64,000 nt of DNA from Limosilactobacillus pulli (GCF_947381555.1 NZ_CANCWQ010000002.1:62001-126000); one strand, 5' to 3'; positions 26,350 through 35,570 are shown, counted from the first letter of the stretch. Translations and numbers: made by a program. Notes: a model not told the origin generated them from the sequence alone.

Positions 26350-28202
26350 TAATCCCAGTCATCTCCTTCATCATCATAAGGTACGTAAGGCAATGAGATA
26401 TAAAAGGTCGAGCCCTTGCCTTCCACACTGTCAACCCAGATCTGACCACCCAGCATATTGACAACTTCCTTTGAGATTGCCAGACCAAGTCCACTACCAC
26501 CCTGCTTGCGACTGCGGGCCTTATCAACCCGGAAGAAGCGATCAAAGATGTGTCCTAGATCCTTTCTAGGAATCCCCAGCCCTTGGTCACTGATGCTTAA
26601 GATCACGTGGTTATGCGTCTCCAATAAGCGAGCCGTAATTACGCCACCATCCGGCGAATACTTGACGGCATTATTCATAATGTTGTCTACCACCTGGGTA
26701 AACTTATCAGGATCGATCTCAACCCAGAGATCCTTGCTGGTAAAGTGACGTTCGATAGTGTAACGCTTCTTTTGCGGATCTTCTTCTTTTTTGATGATCA
26801 TGTCAAAGCGGTCCAGAATATATCTAAACAGTTCATTAATATTGACGTATTCCAAGTTTAGCTTGGCGGTACCAGAATCCATTCGCGAAAGGCTCAGCAG
26901 ATCGTTGATCATTCGAATCATGCGCTCAGTCTCGTCTTGAACGACTTTTAAAAACTGTGGGGCAATGTCTGGATCTTTCCAGGCTCCATCGCTCAAGGCC
27001 TCCACATAGCTCTTAACACTGGTCAGCGGCGTACGCAGCTCATGGGAAACATTGGAGACAAACTCCTTGCGCTCCCGTTCCTCTTTTTGCTGGCTGGTAA
27101 CGTCATGCAGCACACAGACCAAACCAGAAACGAAACCCGACTCACGTTGAATCGGCGAGAAATAGGCGCTTAAAATCATATCATTGCCATCAACGTTTAG
27201 ATCAAACAGGGTCTGCTGCTGCGAGTTGTCGATCAATTGCCGCACCGTGTAGTCGCGTCGTACGTCCAAGACATCCAGAATCGACTTGCCTAAAACATCA
27301 TCTTCTAAATCAATATCCAGCATCTGCAGCGCCATGTTGTTGATAATCGTAACATTGCCGCGTCGGTTGGTTGCCAATACTCCATCACTCATATGCGACA
27401 GCACGCTGTCTAGACGCCGCCGTTCAGAATCGGTTGACTCTTGAGCCTCTTCAACGCGAACGGAAAGATTATTGACTGCACCGGCCAGCTGCCCCAATTC
27501 ATCATTGCCCATAACTTTAACCTGGCCAGAATAATCGCCACGCGCAATTCGCAGGGCCTGTTTACGCATTTCCTCAATCGGCCGCGTAATTTCACGTGAG
27601 ATCAAGACTGCCATGCCCAAACCAAGTACCACGGTAATCAAGGCCGCTGACAGATAGATCAAAGAAATGCCGTTAACACTGTCATAGACGCTCTCTAAAT
27701 TGGCCCGTAAATAAACAGCCCCCACCACGTTATTGGTATTAGCGCTCACCAAAGGAATTACGTTGACATAATAGCGATTATGACTGGCATTATCATAGAT
27801 ATTCTCAGTATGGGAACGATTATTAAGCAGGGTATTCTTAACGGCCTCGTCAGTAGTTTTTTGGCCAACGATATCCTGCGTACCGGCATTGCTGGTTCCT
27901 CTGACGATTCCTTTGGCATCGACTACACGAATCTCAGAGATGTTGTTATTTTTGACTTCTGAAAGAATCTGCTTGATCTGCTTGTTGGCCAATTTTTCGT
28001 TAGTACGGCTCAATTGCTTTGCCAGCGAGCTGTCAACATAGGTCGGCAGCTCAATCTGCTGCTTAAAGGTATTAAGATTTTCATGTTCCAGTTGACGCAC
28101 AAAAACCGCCCCGACGACTTCCAAGGTCAGCATCAGCATTAGCGCAAACACCAGGGCGATTTTAAAATGAATACTTTGATAAAATTTGATTTTGCTGTTC
28201 AA
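26349..28202 (-). CDS. walK: WalK sensor histidine kinase
   Basis: Membrane kinase of the essential WalRK system controlling cell-wall hydrolases. The 617 residues comprise TM1 (about 12-34), an extracellular Cache-like domain (35-180), TM2 (180-202), a HAMP linker (203-255), a PAS domain (262-370), HisKA with phospho-acceptor His387 in NVSHELRTPL, and the ATPase domain with N-box (IMNNAVKY) and G-boxes (DQGLGIP, GSGLGLAI). All catalytic elements are intact. The start codon is TTG at 28202, with AAAGGAT upstream. It is 15 bases downstream of walR. Confidence 0.97.
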   Translation of the reverse strand: MNSKIKFYQSIHFKIALVFALMLMLTLEVVGAVFVRQLEHENLNTFKQQIELPTYVDSSLAKQLSRTNEKLANKQIKQILSEVKNNNISEIRVVDAKGIVRGTSNAGTQDIVGQKTTDEAVKNTLLNNRSHTENIYDNASHNRYYVNVIPLVSANTNNVVGAVYLRANLESVYDSVNGISLIYLSAALITVVLGLGMAVLISREITRPIEEMRKQALRIARGDYSGQVKVMGNDELGQLAGAVNNLSVRVEEAQESTDSERRRLDSVLSHMSDGVLATNRRGNVTIINNMALQMLDIDLEDDVLGKSILDVLDVRRDYTVRQLIDNSQQQTLFDLNVDGNDMILSAYFSPIQRESGFVSGLVCVLHDVTSQQKEERERKEFVSNVSHELRTPLTSVKSYVEALSDGAWKDPDIAPQFLKVVQDETERMIRMINDLLSLSRMDSGTAKLNLEYVNINELFRYILDRFDMIIKKEEDPQKKRYTIERHFTSKDLWVEIDPDKFTQVVDNIMNNAVKYSPDGGVITARLLETHNHVILSISDQGLGIPRKDLGHIFDRFFRVDKARSRKQGGSGLGLAISKEVVNMLGGQIWVDSVEGKGSTFYISLPYVPYDDEGDDWD

Positions 28203-28217
28203 AACTAACTGATCCTT

Positions 28218-28925
28218 TTAGTTTTGGCTTGGGTTGGCCAAGTAATAGCCAACCCCACGACGAGTAATCAGCCATTGCGGATGACTGGGGTTGTCTTCGA
28301 TTTTTTCACGCAGCCGTCGTACCGTTACATCAACCGTCCGTACATCACCAAAGTAGTCATAGCCCCAAACCGTCTGCAACAAGTGCTCACGATTAATAAC
28401 CTGACCAATGTGCTGGGCCAGATAGTAGAGCAGTTCGAACTCACGGTGCGTCAAATTAATATTTTCGCCACGCTTGGTTACCGTGTAGGCATCGGGATGA
28501 ATCGTTAAGTCACCGACCTGAATATCGGCATTCTGCGTCTCAGCTGCTGGTGCTGCTGCCGCTTCTTGCCGCCTTAGATTAGCCTTGACCCGTGCTACCA
28601 GCTCACGATTGGAAAATGGCTTGGTAACATAGTCATCAGCACCTAATTCCAGACCCAAGACCTTGTCCAATTCAGAGTCCTTGGCCGTTACCATGATGAT
28701 TGGCATCGTATGTTTAGCCCGAACACGCTTAGCAACCTCCAGGCCATCAATCTTAGGCAGCATTAGATCCAAGACAATTAAATCTGGCTGCTCGCTTTCA
28801 ACCTTTTCCAGTGCTTCTTCGCCATCATAGGCAACGACGACCTCATAGCCTTCTTTTTCTAGATTAAACTTAATGATATCCGAAATTGGTTTTTCATCAT
28901 CAACTACCAATATTTTTTTTGTCAT
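28218..28925 (-). CDS. walR: WalR response regulator
   Basis: OmpR-family regulator of 235 residues that receives phosphate from WalK and activates wall-hydrolase genes. The receiver domain shows DDE at 9-11, the acceptor Asp53 in VLDLMLP, and the KPF lysine near 102; the winged-helix domain occupies about 130-232 with the RRGVGYYL hallmark near the end. An extended -10 lies upstream at 29008-29013, making this the first gene of the walRKHIJ unit. Confidence 0.98.
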   Translation of the reverse strand: MTKKILVVDDEKPISDIIKFNLEKEGYEVVVAYDGEEALEKVESEQPDLIVLDLMLPKIDGLEVAKRVRAKHTMPIIMVTAKDSELDKVLGLELGADDYVTKPFSNRELVARVKANLRRQEAAAAPAAETQNADIQVGDLTIHPDAYTVTKRGENINLTHREFELLYYLAQHIGQVINREHLLQTVWGYDYFGDVRTVDVTVRRLREKIEDNPSHPQWLITRRGVGYYLANPSQN

Positions 28926-29007
28926 TGATTGATTCCTCCATAGATTTACTGATCAAAACTCAATTAAACTGAGTCGTAGAGGTTTTTTGTACATAAATTG
29001 CGGTTCT

Positions 29008-29016
29008 ATTATAGCA
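29008..29016 (-). promoter_or_regulatory. wal operon promoter
   Basis: On the minus strand TGCTATAAT, an extended -10, lies 83-91 bases upstream of the walR start; no good -35 was found. Between it and the gene, ACTCA and TGAGT form a short inverted repeat around 28958-28975. Confidence 0.6.
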
Positions 29017-29063
29017 TAGTCGTATTAATGCTTTTGAATCTCAAAATTTTTTTGCTAAAACTG

Positions 29064-29092
29064 TTGACAAAACATCTAAAAGCATTTAATAT
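29064..29092 (+). promoter_or_regulatory. Promoter of the first tRNA-Lys
   Basis: A consensus -35 TTGACA (29064-29069), a 17-base spacer and TAATAT (29087-29092), 39 bases before the tRNA. Strong stable-RNA type promoter. Confidence 0.8.
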
Positions 29093-29131
29093 ATATAACT
29101 GTTGTTGATGTTCAACAACGATTAACAATTT

Positions 29132-29204
29132 GGGCAGTTAGCTCAGCTGGCAGAGCAACGGACTCTTAATCCGTGGGTCCAGGGTTCGATCCCCTGACTG
29201 CCCA
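29132..29204 (+). tRNA. tRNA-Lys (anticodon CUU)
   Basis: A 73-base cloverleaf: acceptor GGGCAGT/ACTGCCC, D-arm AGCTCAGCTGGCAGAGCA, anticodon stem ACGGA/TCCGT with loop CTCTTAA (anticodon CTT, reading AAG), T-loop GGTTCGATCC and discriminator A. CCA is not encoded (TCA follows). It is identical to the second copy. Confidence 0.97.
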
Positions 29205-29216
29205 TCAGAGGTTTAC

Positions 29217-29247
29217 AAAGCGCTTGATCAATTAGTCAAGCGCTTTT
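29217..29247 (+). terminator. Terminator of the first tRNA-Lys
   Basis: AAAGCGCTTGA and TCAAGCGCTTT form a perfect 11-bp stem with an 8-base loop, ending in TTTT. Confidence 0.85.
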
Positions 29248-29323
29248 GTTATGCCATAAATTGTAATTCTAGACTGATTGGCAACTGATTGCAAATTTTT
29301 TCAACTTTTTATTTGAAAAGGTA

Positions 29324-29352
29324 TTGCATTAACATAATATATCTGATATTAT
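29324..29352 (+). promoter_or_regulatory. Promoter of the second tRNA-Lys
   Basis: TTGCAT (29324-29329), a 17-base spacer and TATTAT (29347-29352), 21 bases before the tRNA; TATAAT three bases on is an alternative -10. Weaker than the first copy's promoter. Confidence 0.6.
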
Positions 29353-29373
29353 AATATTCGTTGTTAAGGACAT

Positions 29374-29446
29374 GGGCAGTTAGCTCAGCTGGCAGAGCAA
29401 CGGACTCTTAATCCGTGGGTCCAGGGTTCGATCCCCTGACTGCCCA
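29374..29446 (+). tRNA. tRNA-Lys (anticodon CUU), second copy
   Basis: Identical in all 73 bases and the following TCA to the copy at 29132-29204, 169 bases downstream, with its own promoter and terminator. The flanks of the two copies differ, so only the gene itself is duplicated or held identical by conversion. Confidence 0.97.
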
Positions 29447-29453
29447 TCATGTC

Positions 29454-29483
29454 GCCATCGGCTTTTAGTCGGTGGCTTTTTTT
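29454..29483 (+). terminator. Terminator of the second tRNA-Lys
   Basis: GCCATCGGC pairs with GTCGGTGGC, including two G-T wobbles, followed by seven T. Confidence 0.8.
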
Positions 29484-29500
29484 ATTTTCCAAATCCACAC

Positions 29501-29542
29501 TATTAAAAAGAGGCTGGGTCAATTCCCAGCCTCTTTTTAATA
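29501..29542. repeat. Perfect GAGGCTGGG palindromic terminator repeat
   Basis: An 18-bp perfect stem, TATTAAAAAGAGGCTGGG with CCCAGCCTCTTTTTAATA (29525-29542), and a 6-base loop. Hairpins built on GAGGCTGGG are common dispersed terminators in lactobacilli and enterococci, as I recall. The downstream text to about 29590 partly matches the copy after 20621. Here it lies between tRNA-Lys and the zinc-ribbon gene. Confidence 0.8.
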
Positions 29543-29615
29543 GATAATAGTACTCAGCTTAGCAGCTGGTAGATCAGACACTGATCAACCAACGTTTGAT
29601 CAATCCAGCCATCCT

Positions 29616-29927
29616 TTAGTCTGCCAAATCAGCAGGCGTTGGGACAATCTTGGCATATTTTAGCCGGCCAATCTTATTTTCCTGACCGACATTAACCTCA
29701 AATTCATCCGCAAAACCACAGTTGAGACAGGCAACCACAATCTGATAGCGCTGCGAATGATCATCATTGGTTGCTTCCCAGTTGCGCTCAGCAATCACCA
29801 GTGGCTTTTGATGACATTTGCTGCAGGCAATCTTTAAGCGGTGTTCCTCACGAAAAGGATCACCGGTTTTGCCAACCATCCCCCAACGATCCTCGCCATA
29901 AACCTGATCAAAATTATTGTAAAACAT
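29616..29927 (-). CDS. Zinc-ribbon protein of unknown function
   Basis: A 103-residue protein with two CxxC knuckles, ACSKCH near residue 35 and ACLNCG near residue 67, about 28 residues apart, the layout of a treble-clef or zinc-ribbon fold binding one zinc. The N-terminus is rich in aromatic and acidic residues (MFYNNFDQVYGEDRWG); no membrane segment or signal peptide. It follows the MFS transporter by 15 bases and is probably co-transcribed. Such ribbons often bind nucleic acid or another protein; I do not recognise a named family. Confidence 0.75.
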   Translation of the reverse strand: MFYNNFDQVYGEDRWGMVGKTGDPFREEHRLKIACSKCHQKPLVIAERNWEATNDDHSQRYQIVVACLNCGFADEFEVNVGQENKIGRLKYAKIVPTPADLAD

Positions 29928-29942
29928 ACGCTCACCTTGAAT

Positions 29943-31142
29943 CTAAAACTGCTCGGCATCATACTGACGGGTCATGGCCACAGCAAAGACCACAACTTCA
30001 ACGATCATGATTGAGACTGCACAGATAACAAACAACGGCCGGTAGGAGAATCTTTCAATAATCAGACCGCCAAACAAGGGACCGATCGCTTTGCCGGTTG
30101 AAGCAAAAGCATTCAGCATTCCCTGATACTTTCCCTTATCACCAACCGGTGATAAAAGATTGATGATGGCCGGGATCGTCGGAAAGGCCGTTGCCTCGCC
30201 AAGCGTCAAAACAATCATCGCCAAAACGAACATTGCATAGCTCTTGGCAAATAAAAGCAGGATAAACGATAATCCACATGTAAAAATCCCAAAGTAGACA
30301 AAGTAGTAGTCATTGGTAATCTTTTTGGTCAGCCAACTAATCACGGCCTGGAACAAGACAATCAAAATCCCGTTGATCGTCCACAGCATACTATACAGCG
30401 TCATTGAAATACCCATATCCGTCATGTAGACCGACATGTTGCTCGACCATTGTCCATACATGATCCAGACAATGGCAAATGAGATAAACAGCGTCCAGAT
30501 GATCTGGGCATTGGCTGCTGGCAGCTTATCATGCTTAGGACCAAAGTCTACGTCCACCGTATGGTGATAGCGTGGCTTGATTGGTACGATATTGAAGAAC
30601 AAGACTACGACCAGCAAGAAAAAGGCATACATAACCACTGTAATGGCAAACAGTGGCGACACGCTGTTATGAGCCATCTGATAGAGCGGTCCGACAATCG
30701 TGGTTCCCAAGACCATCCCCAGGTTATTGGCAAAATAAAGCATGTTGAAGACAAAGCGACCATCATGGCTGCGTACCCGCGTCCCAAATGAGTTGACCAT
30801 CGTAATGATCCAGCCGTTAAAAAAGCCGATGATCGTCAGCATGACCGGATAGATTGGCCAACCGTTTCTAAAAATCAAAACTGCCATTGAGACCATCGCT
30901 AAAATCAGACCGCCAATCATCAAATGCCGCGGATTTTTGCGATCAAACAGCATCCCGGCAATATAGCTGCCGACGACATTGGCACCAGAATAAAACAGCA
31001 GCACAACTCCTGAGACAGTCAATGACTGATGCAGCTGGTCATGGATATAGATTGTCGTCAATGGCCAGATAAAGCTGTTGCCAATACTTCCCAAAAACGA
31101 TCCCAAAAGCAGCCACTGCAATTTAAATCCTGTTTTCTTCAT
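29943..31142 (-). CDS. Major facilitator superfamily transporter
   Basis: Integral membrane transporter of 399 residues with about twelve hydrophobic segments in two halves. Between segments 2 and 3 is the MFS loop motif A variant AGMLFDRKNPRHL (about residues 63-75). The sequence resembles the DHA1/multidrug group more than sugar or peptide carriers, but the substrate cannot be predicted. Upstream of the zinc-ribbon gene in one likely two-gene unit, after the dnaB gene. Confidence 0.88.
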   Translation of the reverse strand: MKKTGFKLQWLLLGSFLGSIGNSFIWPLTTIYIHDQLHQSLTVSGVVLLFYSGANVVGSYIAGMLFDRKNPRHLMIGGLILAMVSMAVLIFRNGWPIYPVMLTIIGFFNGWIITMVNSFGTRVRSHDGRFVFNMLYFANNLGMVLGTTIVGPLYQMAHNSVSPLFAITVVMYAFFLLVVVLFFNIVPIKPRYHHTVDVDFGPKHDKLPAANAQIIWTLFISFAIVWIMYGQWSSNMSVYMTDMGISMTLYSMLWTINGILIVLFQAVISWLTKKITNDYYFVYFGIFTCGLSFILLLFAKSYAMFVLAMIVLTLGEATAFPTIPAIINLLSPVGDKGKYQGMLNAFASTGKAIGPLFGGLIIERFSYRPLFVICAVSIMIVEVVVFAVAMTRQYDAEQF

Positions 31143-31209
31143 TTACCCGCTCCCCTTCTTTTCAATATTTCTCTCTTAATCTTAGTGCAAAATCAATACA
31201 AGACAACAA

Positions 31210-31243
31210 ACAAGCAGCTGCTGATTACTCAACTGCTGCTTGT
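31210..31243 (-). terminator. Weak hairpin after dnaB
   Basis: ACAAGCAGC and GCTGCTTGT form a 9-bp stem with a long loop; on the minus strand a T-rich tract (TTGTTTGTTGT) follows. Likely the end of the gdpP-rplI-dnaB transcript. Confidence 0.5.
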
Positions 31244-31246
31244 CGT

Positions 31247-32650
31247 TTAAGCCGGTTCGGTATGCTGATAGTCAACCGCGGCGAACTTGTTATAGGCTTT
31301 GTTAAAGAGCAGCTTGACGGTTCCCCGTGGGCCGCTCCGGTTTTTTTCGATGATGATCTCGACTTCACTCAAGCTTTGGTCGGGATCATTAAACGTTTTT
31401 TCTTCTTTTTGATCATCATCATCGTCGGCACCTTCACGATCATAATAATCAGCACGGTACAGGAAACTGACGATATCGGCATCTTGCTCGATCGATCCAG
31501 ATTCACGAATATCAGAAAGTACCGGCCGCTTGTCTTGACGCTGCTCAACGCCACGCGAAAGCTGCGAAAGAGCGATTACCGGTACACTGAGTTCCTTGGC
31601 CAGCTTCTTGAGCTGTCGCGAGATCTCTGAGACTTCCTGCTGGCGGTTCTCCGGGTTGCTCCCTTCAATCAGCTGCAGGTAGTCAATCACAATCAGACCA
31701 AGGTTGCCGTTTTCCTTAGCCAGCCGCCGACACTTGGCCCGAATCTCCGGTACCTTGATCCCTGGTGTATCATCAATATAAATGTTGGCCTGCGCTAAAA
31801 CACTGGAGGCAACCATAAAGTTGTTCCACTCATCCTGATTCAGTTGACCGGTTCTCAGGTGATTGGCATTGATATTGCCCTGTGCGCAAAGCATCCGGTT
31901 AACCAGCGATTCGGCCCCCATTTCCAAACTGAAGATCGCAACCGTTGCATCCGAGCTGGTAGCTACGTTTTGGGCGATATTCAATGCAAAGGCAGTTTTC
32001 CCCATGGCCGGACGTGCGGCAATGATCACCAACTCATCATCATGCAGACCAGTCGTCATCTCATCCAACTGTGGATAACCGGTTGGCAGCCCCGTAACGT
32101 CGCTCTCGTTTTTAGAAAGCTCATAGACGTGATTGATTGAGTCATTTAAGACGGTATCAATTCTTTGAAAGCCTGCCCGATTACTGGATTCAGAAACCCG
32201 CAAAATTGATGTTTCAGCCTCGTCTAATAGCTCATTGACGCTTTCTTGGCCCTCATAGCTTTTCTGTACGATTTCTGTTGCTACGTCAATCAGATGTCTA
32301 GCCGTAGCCTTATCATGAACGATCCGGGCATAGTAGCCGATATTGGCCGCAGTTGGCACTGATCCAGCCAGCTCAGCCAAGTATTCAACGCCGCCAATGT
32401 TATCCAATTGATGCTCGCTTTCCAGCTCACTTTTCATTGTCAAGACATCGATCGGCTTTTCCTGGTCGTTAAGCTTAACCATCGCCGCAAAGACGATCTG
32501 ATGGGCACGCTGATAAAAATCATCTGAGGAAACGAACTCCATTGCTTCCTCAATGGCGCCATGCGATAGAAAAGCCGCACCCAAAACGGCTTTTTCAGCG
32601 GCCAGATCACGCGGTGCGGTGCGCGTTGAACTTAAACTGGCATTGTCCAT
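31247..32650 (-). CDS. dnaB: Replicative DNA helicase DnaB
   Basis: Hexameric 5'-3' helicase at the fork (called DnaC in Bacillus). The 467 residues comprise an N-terminal primase-interaction domain (about 10-110), a linker, and a RecA-like domain with Walker A ARPAMGKTA near residue 215, Walker B VIDYLQLI near 320 and the H4-type loop RESGSIEQDAD near 390. No intein. A perfect DnaA box (32070-32078) occurs within the gene, possibly by chance. It follows rplI by 18 bases. Confidence 0.98.
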   Translation of the reverse strand: MDNASLSSTRTAPRDLAAEKAVLGAAFLSHGAIEEAMEFVSSDDFYQRAHQIVFAAMVKLNDQEKPIDVLTMKSELESEHQLDNIGGVEYLAELAGSVPTAANIGYYARIVHDKATARHLIDVATEIVQKSYEGQESVNELLDEAETSILRVSESSNRAGFQRIDTVLNDSINHVYELSKNESDVTGLPTGYPQLDEMTTGLHDDELVIIAARPAMGKTAFALNIAQNVATSSDATVAIFSLEMGAESLVNRMLCAQGNINANHLRTGQLNQDEWNNFMVASSVLAQANIYIDDTPGIKVPEIRAKCRRLAKENGNLGLIVIDYLQLIEGSNPENRQQEVSEISRQLKKLAKELSVPVIALSQLSRGVEQRQDKRPVLSDIRESGSIEQDADIVSFLYRADYYDREGADDDDDQKEEKTFNDPDQSLSEVEIIIEKNRSGPRGTVKLLFNKAYNKFAAVDYQHTEPA

Positions 32651-32668
32651 TTGCTGACGGCCTTTCGT

Positions 32669-33121
32669 TTATTTGGCAGCTACGTGCACGTCAATCGTTG
32701 CCTCTACATCATGATGCAGTTTGATTGGTACGTGCACAAAGCCGGTTGCCTTAATTGGTGCAGGCAGCTCAATCTTGCGTTTGTCGATCTTTAAGTTGAA
32801 CTGATCTTCCAAAGCCTTGGCAATCTGCTTGGAGGAGACTGAACCAAAGATACGGCCATCGGTACCAGCCTTGGCACTCAATTCAACAACCGTGTCTTCT
32901 TGTTCCAGAACCTCTTTTAAGCGCTTGGCTTCTGCCAGTTCTTCTGCCTCATGTTTTTCGGCTGCCCGCTGCTGTCCCTTCAATTCACTCATGGCAGCTT
33001 TAGTGGCTTCCTTGGCCAGGCCACGCTTAATCAAATAGTTTTGAGCATAGCCATCGGGAACTTCTTTTAATTCACCGCGTTTACCACGGCCACGTACGTC
33101 TTTAATAAAGATAACTTTCAT
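32669..33121 (-). CDS. rplI: 50S ribosomal protein L9
   Basis: Large-subunit protein binding 23S rRNA, with two globular domains joined by a long helix. The 150 residues begin MKVIFIKDVRGRGKRGE, with the L9 signature GYAQNYLIKRGLA near residue 24; the C-terminal domain ends in IDVHVAAK. ATG overlaps the gdpP stop by 4 bases, giving translational coupling. Confidence 0.98.
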   Translation of the reverse strand: MKVIFIKDVRGRGKRGELKEVPDGYAQNYLIKRGLAKEATKAAMSELKGQQRAAEKHEAEELAEAKRLKEVLEQEDTVVELSAKAGTDGRIFGSVSSKQIAKALEDQFNLKIDKRKIELPAPIKATGFVHVPIKLHHDVEATIDVHVAAK

Positions 33122-35154
33122 TGTTGCTGCTCCTTTTCTGTTTCATTCTCAATCTGATCGTTTGTCGTTAAAAGTCTGATCAAATCTTCCTTAACCTCAC
33201 TGACTGACTTACCGCCAATCTGGGTCGCGGCATTGGCCAGATGACCACCACCACCCATCTTTTCCATAATAATCTGGACATTGACGTTGCCCATTGAGCG
33301 GGCCGAGATGCCAACTTTACCATTGGCACGCTTGGCAATTACAAATGAGGCATCAATACCATCCATTTGCAAAAGCGTATCGGCTGCCTGAGCAACGATG
33401 ACTGGATCATAGACGCGATCATCCTCACCGGCACATAACGCCATTTTATCATTATTCAAAAACTCAACGGTAGCAATCAGATGATTTCTTTCCATAAAAC
33501 TATGGACGTTTTCTTTCATGAAATATTGAATCATCAAACCATCCGCTCCAGCCGAACGTAAGTAGCTGGCCGCATCAAACGTCCTGGTACCGGCTTGCTG
33601 CGTAAACGACTTGGTATCAATCTGAATTCCCGTCAGCATTGCCGTTGCCTCCAGCTTATTTAACGACTCGCTTTCTCGTGGCTGATATTCAAACATTTCC
33701 GTAATCAACTCACAAGTCGAGCTAGCGTAAGGCTCAATGTAAACCAAGAGTGGATTTTCAGGAAATTCCTCGCCACGTCGATGATGATCGATGATAATCG
33801 TTCGGTCGGCCAGCCGCTCATAAAGCTGGGGTGAAATTGACATACTTGACTTGGAGTGATCCACCATTACCAACAGACTGCTGTCGGTGGCCTTACTAAT
33901 GGCCTCATCCGGTGTGATAATCCGATCACGAATACTTTGATAGTCGTTGATCTCCATCATCAGCCGGGCAATATCGCTGTGAACCTTTTCCTTATCCAAA
34001 ACAATCCAGCACTCATGACCATTCATTTCCGCAATTCTTCTAATTCCCAGACAGGCCCCTAAAGAATCCATATCTGGGTTGGAATGACCCATTACAAAAA
34101 CCTGGTCAGCCTGCGTCATCAGTTCCTGCAGTGCCTGACTGATCATCCGTGCTCTAACGCGAGTCCGCTTCTCCATTGGATTGGTACGGCCACCATAAAA
34201 GCGCGCCCGCTGATCCTCTTCTCTGACGACAACCTGGTCGCCACCACGGCCAAGTGCCAGATCAAGATTACGCTGGGCCATGTCAGCCAGTTTGATCAAA
34301 TCACTTTGACCATATGCAATCCCCACGCTCAAAGTTACTGGCGAGTTTTGCTTGGAGGTATTTTCGCGAATCACATCTAAAATCTTGAACTTTTGCTTCT
34401 CTAATTCAATCAGCGACTGATAGTGCCCGATTACGAAATAATTATCCTCATTGATTACTCGCAGCAGCAGATGATTGTCTTTAGCCCAGTGACTCAATTC
34501 TGAAGTCACATAGTTATGCAGATTAGAAACTGCCGAATCACTCATTCCCTGCGTCAGCTCAATATAATTGTCCAGATAGATATTTCCCAGGAAAATCTGT
34601 TCATGTCGATAGCGTTCACTGATCTGCTCATATTTGGTGACATCCAGCAGATAGCAGACATGATAGCGATCCTGCACTAAAAACTCAAATCGATGATCAC
34701 GCCATGAAACGACTACCGGCCCTTTATCATGACGATGCTTTTCGATCAGCTTGGCCAGCTCTTCATCAGCTTGATCCAGTGGCTTGCCAACGATATGCTC
34801 AAACTGAAAATAACGAGCCATATAAGGATTGATCCAGCTAACGATACCGTTTTTGTTCAGCATTACCATTCCAATCGGCATCTCCAAAAGTGCCTCTTGC
34901 TGGCCGCGCTGCACCTGATAAGTCAGATTATTGATATATTCCTCAGTATCGACTACTAATCGCCGCAGCTGGTGGACGCTGATCCAGATCCCCACAAAAG
35001 CAATTACCAACAGGATCGTCCCCAGGATCCAGTTGGTATAAAAGGCCAGGATCAGACACACAATCGTCATCAAGGTCAGATAGCAAAAATTCCATCGAAC
35101 TGCATGATTCCTGATTAAAAAATTCCAATTGTTATGTCGAAAGAAATTACCCAT
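33118..35154 (-). CDS. gdpP: GdpP cyclic-di-AMP phosphodiesterase
   Basis: Membrane enzyme that degrades c-di-AMP to pApA and so affects potassium, osmotic and beta-lactam responses. The 678 residues include two N-terminal membrane helices (about 23-60), a degenerate PAS domain, a degenerate GGDEF domain, a DHH domain (GHSNPDMDSLGA near 350, VDHSKS near 435, IIDHHRRGEEF near 460) and a DHHA1 domain with GGGGH near 640. All DHH metal ligands appear present. It is the first gene before rplI and dnaB, an arrangement conserved in Firmicutes. Confidence 0.97.
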   Translation of the reverse strand: MGNFFRHNNWNFLIRNHAVRWNFCYLTLMTIVCLILAFYTNWILGTILLVIAFVGIWISVHQLRRLVVDTEEYINNLTYQVQRGQQEALLEMPIGMVMLNKNGIVSWINPYMARYFQFEHIVGKPLDQADEELAKLIEKHRHDKGPVVVSWRDHRFEFLVQDRYHVCYLLDVTKYEQISERYRHEQIFLGNIYLDNYIELTQGMSDSAVSNLHNYVTSELSHWAKDNHLLLRVINEDNYFVIGHYQSLIELEKQKFKILDVIRENTSKQNSPVTLSVGIAYGQSDLIKLADMAQRNLDLALGRGGDQVVVREEDQRARFYGGRTNPMEKRTRVRARMISQALQELMTQADQVFVMGHSNPDMDSLGACLGIRRIAEMNGHECWIVLDKEKVHSDIARLMMEINDYQSIRDRIITPDEAISKATDSSLLVMVDHSKSSMSISPQLYERLADRTIIIDHHRRGEEFPENPLLVYIEPYASSTCELITEMFEYQPRESESLNKLEATAMLTGIQIDTKSFTQQAGTRTFDAASYLRSAGADGLMIQYFMKENVHSFMERNHLIATVEFLNNDKMALCAGEDDRVYDPVIVAQAADTLLQMDGIDASFVIAKRANGKVGISARSMGNVNVQIIMEKMGGGGHLANAATQIGGKSVSEVKEDLIRLLTTNDQIENETEKEQQQ

Positions 35155-35249
35155 ATTCTTCTCCTATACGACAATCTAGATATCCCTATCTTATCACAAT
35201 CGGTTCTTCATCTCATCGTTGACGTTTTTCCCGATAAATAAAAGCAAAA

Positions 35250-35281
35250 AAAAACATGATGACACCAGCCATCATGTTTTT
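35250..35281 (-). terminator. rpsF-ssb-rpsR terminator
   Basis: AAAAACATGATG and CATCATGTTTTT form a perfect 12-bp stem with an 8-base loop just after the rpsR stop. Confidence 0.9.
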
Positions 35282-35295
35282 AATTATCCGCTGAA

Positions 35296-35532
35296 TTAGT
35301 CTTCAGCAACGAATGGCAGCAGACCCATGATCCGTGCACGCTTGATAGCGATCGTCAGACGACGTTGGTTCTTGGCGCTGGTACCCGTTACTCGACGTGG
35401 CAAAATCTTGCCCCGTTCAGAGATGAAACGCTTCAGCAAATCAGTGTCTTTGTAATCAATGTATTCGATGTGGTTAGCGGCGATAAAGTCGACCTTGCGA
35501 CGACGACGACCGCCACGACGTTGTTGAGCCAT
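35296..35532 (-). CDS. rpsR: 30S ribosomal protein S18
   Basis: A 78-residue small-subunit protein that pairs with S6 on the platform. Arg-rich N-terminus, then YKDTDLLKRFISERGKILPRR and TGTSAKNQRRLTIAIKRAR, the S18 signature. Last gene of rpsF-ssb-rpsR, 38 bases after ssb. All cysteines are absent, so it is the zinc-independent form. Confidence 0.98.
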   Translation of the reverse strand: MAQQRRGGRRRRKVDFIAANHIEYIDYKDTDLLKRFISERGKILPRRVTGTSAKNQRRLTIAIKRARIMGLLPFVAED

Positions 35533-35570
35533 GAAATTACCCTCCTTAAATCATATATTTTGGTTTTAAA

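Noticed and set aside
32070..32078. Perfect DnaA box inside dnaB (also 43737-43745 in dnaN and 53358-53366 in asnB)
   Set aside because: Isolated copies within coding sequence; the sequence is explained by codons, and no cluster is present.
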